Source of the DNA: Jiella avicenniae
Lineage (GTDB): Bacteria > Pseudomonadota > Alphaproteobacteria > Rhizobiales > Rhizobiaceae
Assembly (NCBI RefSeq): GCF_021390325.1
Contig: NZ_JAJUWU010000003.1
Location: forward strand, 124,001 to 188,000
Length of the DNA stretch: 64,000 nucleotides
Direction of reading: 5' to 3'
This document shows positions 61,788 through 64,000 of the stretch, one piece after another. Position numbers and translations under genes: made by a program. A model generated the notes under the pieces. That model had not been told where the DNA came from. It saw nothing but the letters and a program-made list of their open reading frames with translations, and searched no databases. Each line of letters starts with the position of its first letter. Positions within the stretch are counted from its first letter, which is position 1.

Positions 61788-63767
61788 TCAGGCGCCGATC
61801 TTGCCGCCGCCCTGCCGGGTGATCGCCAGGACCGAGGGACGGACCGGCATGTCGTCGCGGAAATCCGGCCAGCGGGTCGACAGGTCCTCATAATAGGACG
61901 GCCGGCCGAAGCCTTCCCAGTCGTCGCCGCCGTCACCCGGATGCTGGACCGCGACGAAGAAGGTCGCAAGGTCCGGCGTCGGCAGCGGACCGCACATCTC
62001 CGCGCCGACCGGAACGCGGAAGAAGAGTTTCGACGTCGCCTGGTCGCCCGAGGTATCGACCGCGAAGAGGCCGTCGGTGCGACCGTGTTCGGGCGACAGT
62101 CCGTCGGTCGCCACCCACAGGCGGCCGTCGGCGTCGACGGCGCAGTTGTCCGGCATGCCGAACCAGCCGTTCTTCGTGGTTTCCGTCGAGAAAGTCGCCC
62201 CGACTTCGGCCACGGAAGGGTCGCCACACTTCACCAGGATCTCCCAGCGCCCGCTCGTCGCGGCGAAGTCGCCGCCCTCCTCGGCGATCTCGACGATGTG
62301 GCCGAAGGCGTTGTCGACGCGCGGATTGGCGGCGTTCGCTTCCTTGCGCTTGGTGTTGTTGGTGAGCATGACGTAGACGCGGCCGGTCTCGCCGTCGGGA
62401 CCGATGTCCTCCGGCCGGTCCATCGGCGTCGCGCCGAGGAGATCGGCGGCCTTGCGGGTCTCGATCAGCACGTCGGCCTGGCTCTCGAATCCGTTTTCGG
62501 CGGTCAGCGGGCCCTCCCCGAAGGTCAGCGACAGCCAGCTCATCGTGCCGTCCTCCTCGAACCTGGCGACATGGAGCGTGCCGTCGTCGAGAAGGGCCAT
62601 GTTGGCGGCGCGATCGTCTGGGTCGTAACGGCCGGCGGTCACGAACTTGTAGACGTAGTCGAAGCGCTCGTCGTCGCCGAGATAGAAGACGACGCGGCCG
62701 TCCCTCGCGACGACGTTGTCGGCACCCTCGTGCTTGAAGCGGCCGAGCGCGGTGCGCTTCTTCGGGACCGAGTTCGGGTCGTCGACGTCGACCTCGACGA
62801 CCCAGCCGAAGCGGTTCGGCTCGTTCGGCTCTTTGGAGACGTCGAACCGTTCGTGGAAATTGCCCCATTCGTAGGAGCCTTCCGGAACGCCGTAGCGCTC
62901 GTAGTTGGCGGCCTCGCGGTGGCCCTCCGGCAGTTCGCCCATGAAGTAGCCGTGGAAGTTCTCTTCCGCCATGATGTAGGTGCCCCACGGCGTGACGCCC
63001 CCGGCACAGTTGTTGACGGTTCCGATCACCTTCTTGCCGGTCGCATCCGCCGAGGTCTTCAGGCGGTCGTGGCCGGCGGCGGGGCCGGTCAATTCCATCT
63101 CGGTGTCGGAGGTGATGCGGCGGTTCCTGGCGCCGTCGCGCACCACCCGCCACTTGCCGCCGTCCTTACGGATCTCGACGATCGTGCCGCCATGGGCAGC
63201 CATCTCGACGTCGACGCGGTTGCGATCGGCCGGAGCGACCTCGACCTTGCCGTCGGCGACCGTCACGATCCCCGGGAACATCAGATGCTCGTTGGTGTAT
63301 TCGTGGTTGACCACGAGCATCCCGTGCTCCGAGGAGCCGTCGATCGGGATGTAGCCGACATAGTCGTTGTTGTAGCCGAACTGTCGGGCCTGCGCCTCGG
63401 GCGTTTGCTTCGTCGGATCGAATTCCGGCGAATCGGCGAACAGCGGATCGCCCCAACGCAGCAGCACGTCGGCGTCATAGCCCTCGGCGACGTGATGGGT
63501 CTCGTCGACGCCTGCCTCGACCTCGGTGAAGGAGAATTGCGGCCCGCTCTGCGCCTTGGCCTTTTCGGCGGTCATCAGCGCCATCGGGCTGACCGTCGCG
63601 GCGATCGCCGTCGCCGCCAGCGAACCGCGCAGGAAGCCGCGGCGGGAGAACCGCGCCGCGATGATCTCGCCCATCGTGCGGTTGCCTGTCGGATTGAGGC
63701 CGTCGCCGTCCGCCTCCTCCAGCCGGCTCGTGCGGAAAACCGAACGGTTCGATGTCTGGTCGTTCAT
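61788..63767 (-). CDS. phoX: PhoX family alkaline phosphatase (DUF839), Tat-exported
   Basis: This 659-residue secreted phosphatase hydrolyses phosphomonoesters and scavenges phosphate. PhoX enzymes carry calcium and iron at the active site. After a polar leader, a twin-arginine signal (SRRGFLRG, about 43-50, then a hydrophobic stretch ending KAKAQ) directs folded export. Family motifs are MLVVNHEYTNEHLM near 180, NNCAGGVTPWGTYIMAEENF near 255 (with the Cys iron ligand and Glu residues), and VEVDVDDPNSVPKKRTALGRF. The ATG at 63767 was chosen; a start at 63803 is possible. A Pho-box-like site lies about 95 bases upstream. Confidence 0.93.
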   Translation of the reverse strand: MNDQTSNRSVFRTSRLEEADGDGLNPTGNRTMGEIIAARFSRRGFLRGSLAATAIAATVSPMALMTAEKAKAQSGPQFSFTEVEAGVDETHHVAEGYDADVLLRWGDPLFADSPEFDPTKQTPEAQARQFGYNNDYVGYIPIDGSSEHGMLVVNHEYTNEHLMFPGIVTVADGKVEVAPADRNRVDVEMAAHGGTIVEIRKDGGKWRVVRDGARNRRITSDTEMELTGPAAGHDRLKTSADATGKKVIGTVNNCAGGVTPWGTYIMAEENFHGYFMGELPEGHREAANYERYGVPEGSYEWGNFHERFDVSKEPNEPNRFGWVVEVDVDDPNSVPKKRTALGRFKHEGADNVVARDGRVVFYLGDDERFDYVYKFVTAGRYDPDDRAANMALLDDGTLHVARFEEDGTMSWLSLTFGEGPLTAENGFESQADVLIETRKAADLLGATPMDRPEDIGPDGETGRVYVMLTNNTKRKEANAANPRVDNAFGHIVEIAEEGGDFAATSGRWEILVKCGDPSVAEVGATFSTETTKNGWFGMPDNCAVDADGRLWVATDGLSPEHGRTDGLFAVDTSGDQATSKLFFRVPVGAEMCGPLPTPDLATFFVAVQHPGDGGDDWEGFGRPSYYEDLSTRWPDFRDDMPVRPSVLAITRQGGGKIGA

Positions 63768-63860
63768 CTCAGATACCCCGTTGTCGAAATGCGTCCGCCG
63801 CAACCGGTCGATCGCCGACCTCGCGAGTTTCGAACGCTTCCAGAGTGGTATGGATTCGAC

Positions 63861-63878
63861 GTAACAGGATCGTGACGC
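63861..63878 (-). promoter_or_regulatory. Candidate Pho box of phoX
   Basis: On the plus strand GTAACAG-GATC-GTGACGC, the complement of a Pho box, has two half sites with exact 4-bp spacing; five and four of seven positions match the ATGACAG consensus. It lies about 95 bases upstream of the phoX ATG, where PhoB would activate it. Confidence 0.4.
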
Positions 63879-64000
63879 AGGCGGCCGGGACGGGGCGGAC
63901 GAGGGCTGCGACGGGCCGAAACGGACGCGGCTGCGATGCCGCCGGAGGGCGGCGGAGATCGCGATGTCGGCCCGATGATCGGAGCTGTCAGCTGCCGCCG

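Overview
The window is a high-G+C chromosomal segment with short intergenic gaps. The gene set points to an alphaproteobacterium of the Hyphomicrobiales (Rhizobiales) type: a MucR/Ros regulator, a bacterial phosphatidylcholine synthase, an invasion-associated-locus-B protein, HspQ, an MFS gene divergent from cyoABCD, and a short intergenic repeat typical of rhizobial genomes. No rRNA, tRNA, CRISPR array, transposase or integrase was recognised. The genus cannot be fixed from this alone.

Layout. 1-7.2 kb: a universal-stress protein running off the left edge, a small membrane protein, MsrA, an orphan BMP-family binding protein closed by a strong terminator, and a dctP-dctQ-dctM TRAP transporter operon whose DctQ carries a long N-terminal extension. 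7.2-10.8 kb: one compositionally foreign gene encoding a SIR2-STAND-TPR protein, most likely an anti-phage sensor of the Avs5/SIR2-STAND kind. 10.8-16.7 kb: a K+/H+ antiporter, pgk overlapping an SGNH hydrolase gene, mucR, and about 1.1 kb without a convincing gene. 16.7-24.2 kb: a DUF882/MepK-like murein peptidase, an HSL-type alpha/beta hydrolase, a large exported Sel1-repeat protein, and a Phd-PIN toxin-antitoxin pair with a palindromic operator over its promoter.

24.3-29.7 kb is a membrane and envelope maintenance locus equivalent to E. coli yjfIJKLMC. It is split into two divergent operons here: yjfI-pspA-like on the plus strand, and ion channel-yjfK-yjfL-yjfM-yjfC on the minus strand. 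29.7-38.4 kb carries mostly single genes: a DMT exporter, an FAH-family hydrolase, glgX, a quinone oxidoreductase, pcs, a UbiH-family hydroxylase, an AEC transporter and hspQ. 38.5-41.2 kb holds ialB and two tandem exported tail-collar-domain proteins. 41.6-47.5 kb holds an alcohol dehydrogenase, a YegD-like Hsp70, a GNAT, a gluconate-5-dehydrogenase-like SDR and an MHS-type MFS carrier. 47.7-52.9 kb is the cytochrome bo3 ubiquinol oxidase operon cyoABCD plus SURF1; CyoD has a Met/His-rich tail.

52.9-61 kb is the most unusual multi-gene block: a TPR/beta-barrel protein resembling Slam, then a giant FecR-domain protein with a TbpB-like C-terminal barrel, then an exported TPR-CHAT protease-like protein, all on the minus strand. 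I read it as an outer-membrane translocator, its cargo, and a possible processing or sensing partner. The window closes with a Tat-exported PhoX phosphatase that has a plausible Pho box upstream.

The two best candidates for under-described biology are the SIR2-STAND gene and the Slam-like/FecR-TbpB-like/CHAT cassette. All family assignments come from reading motifs; no database search was run.
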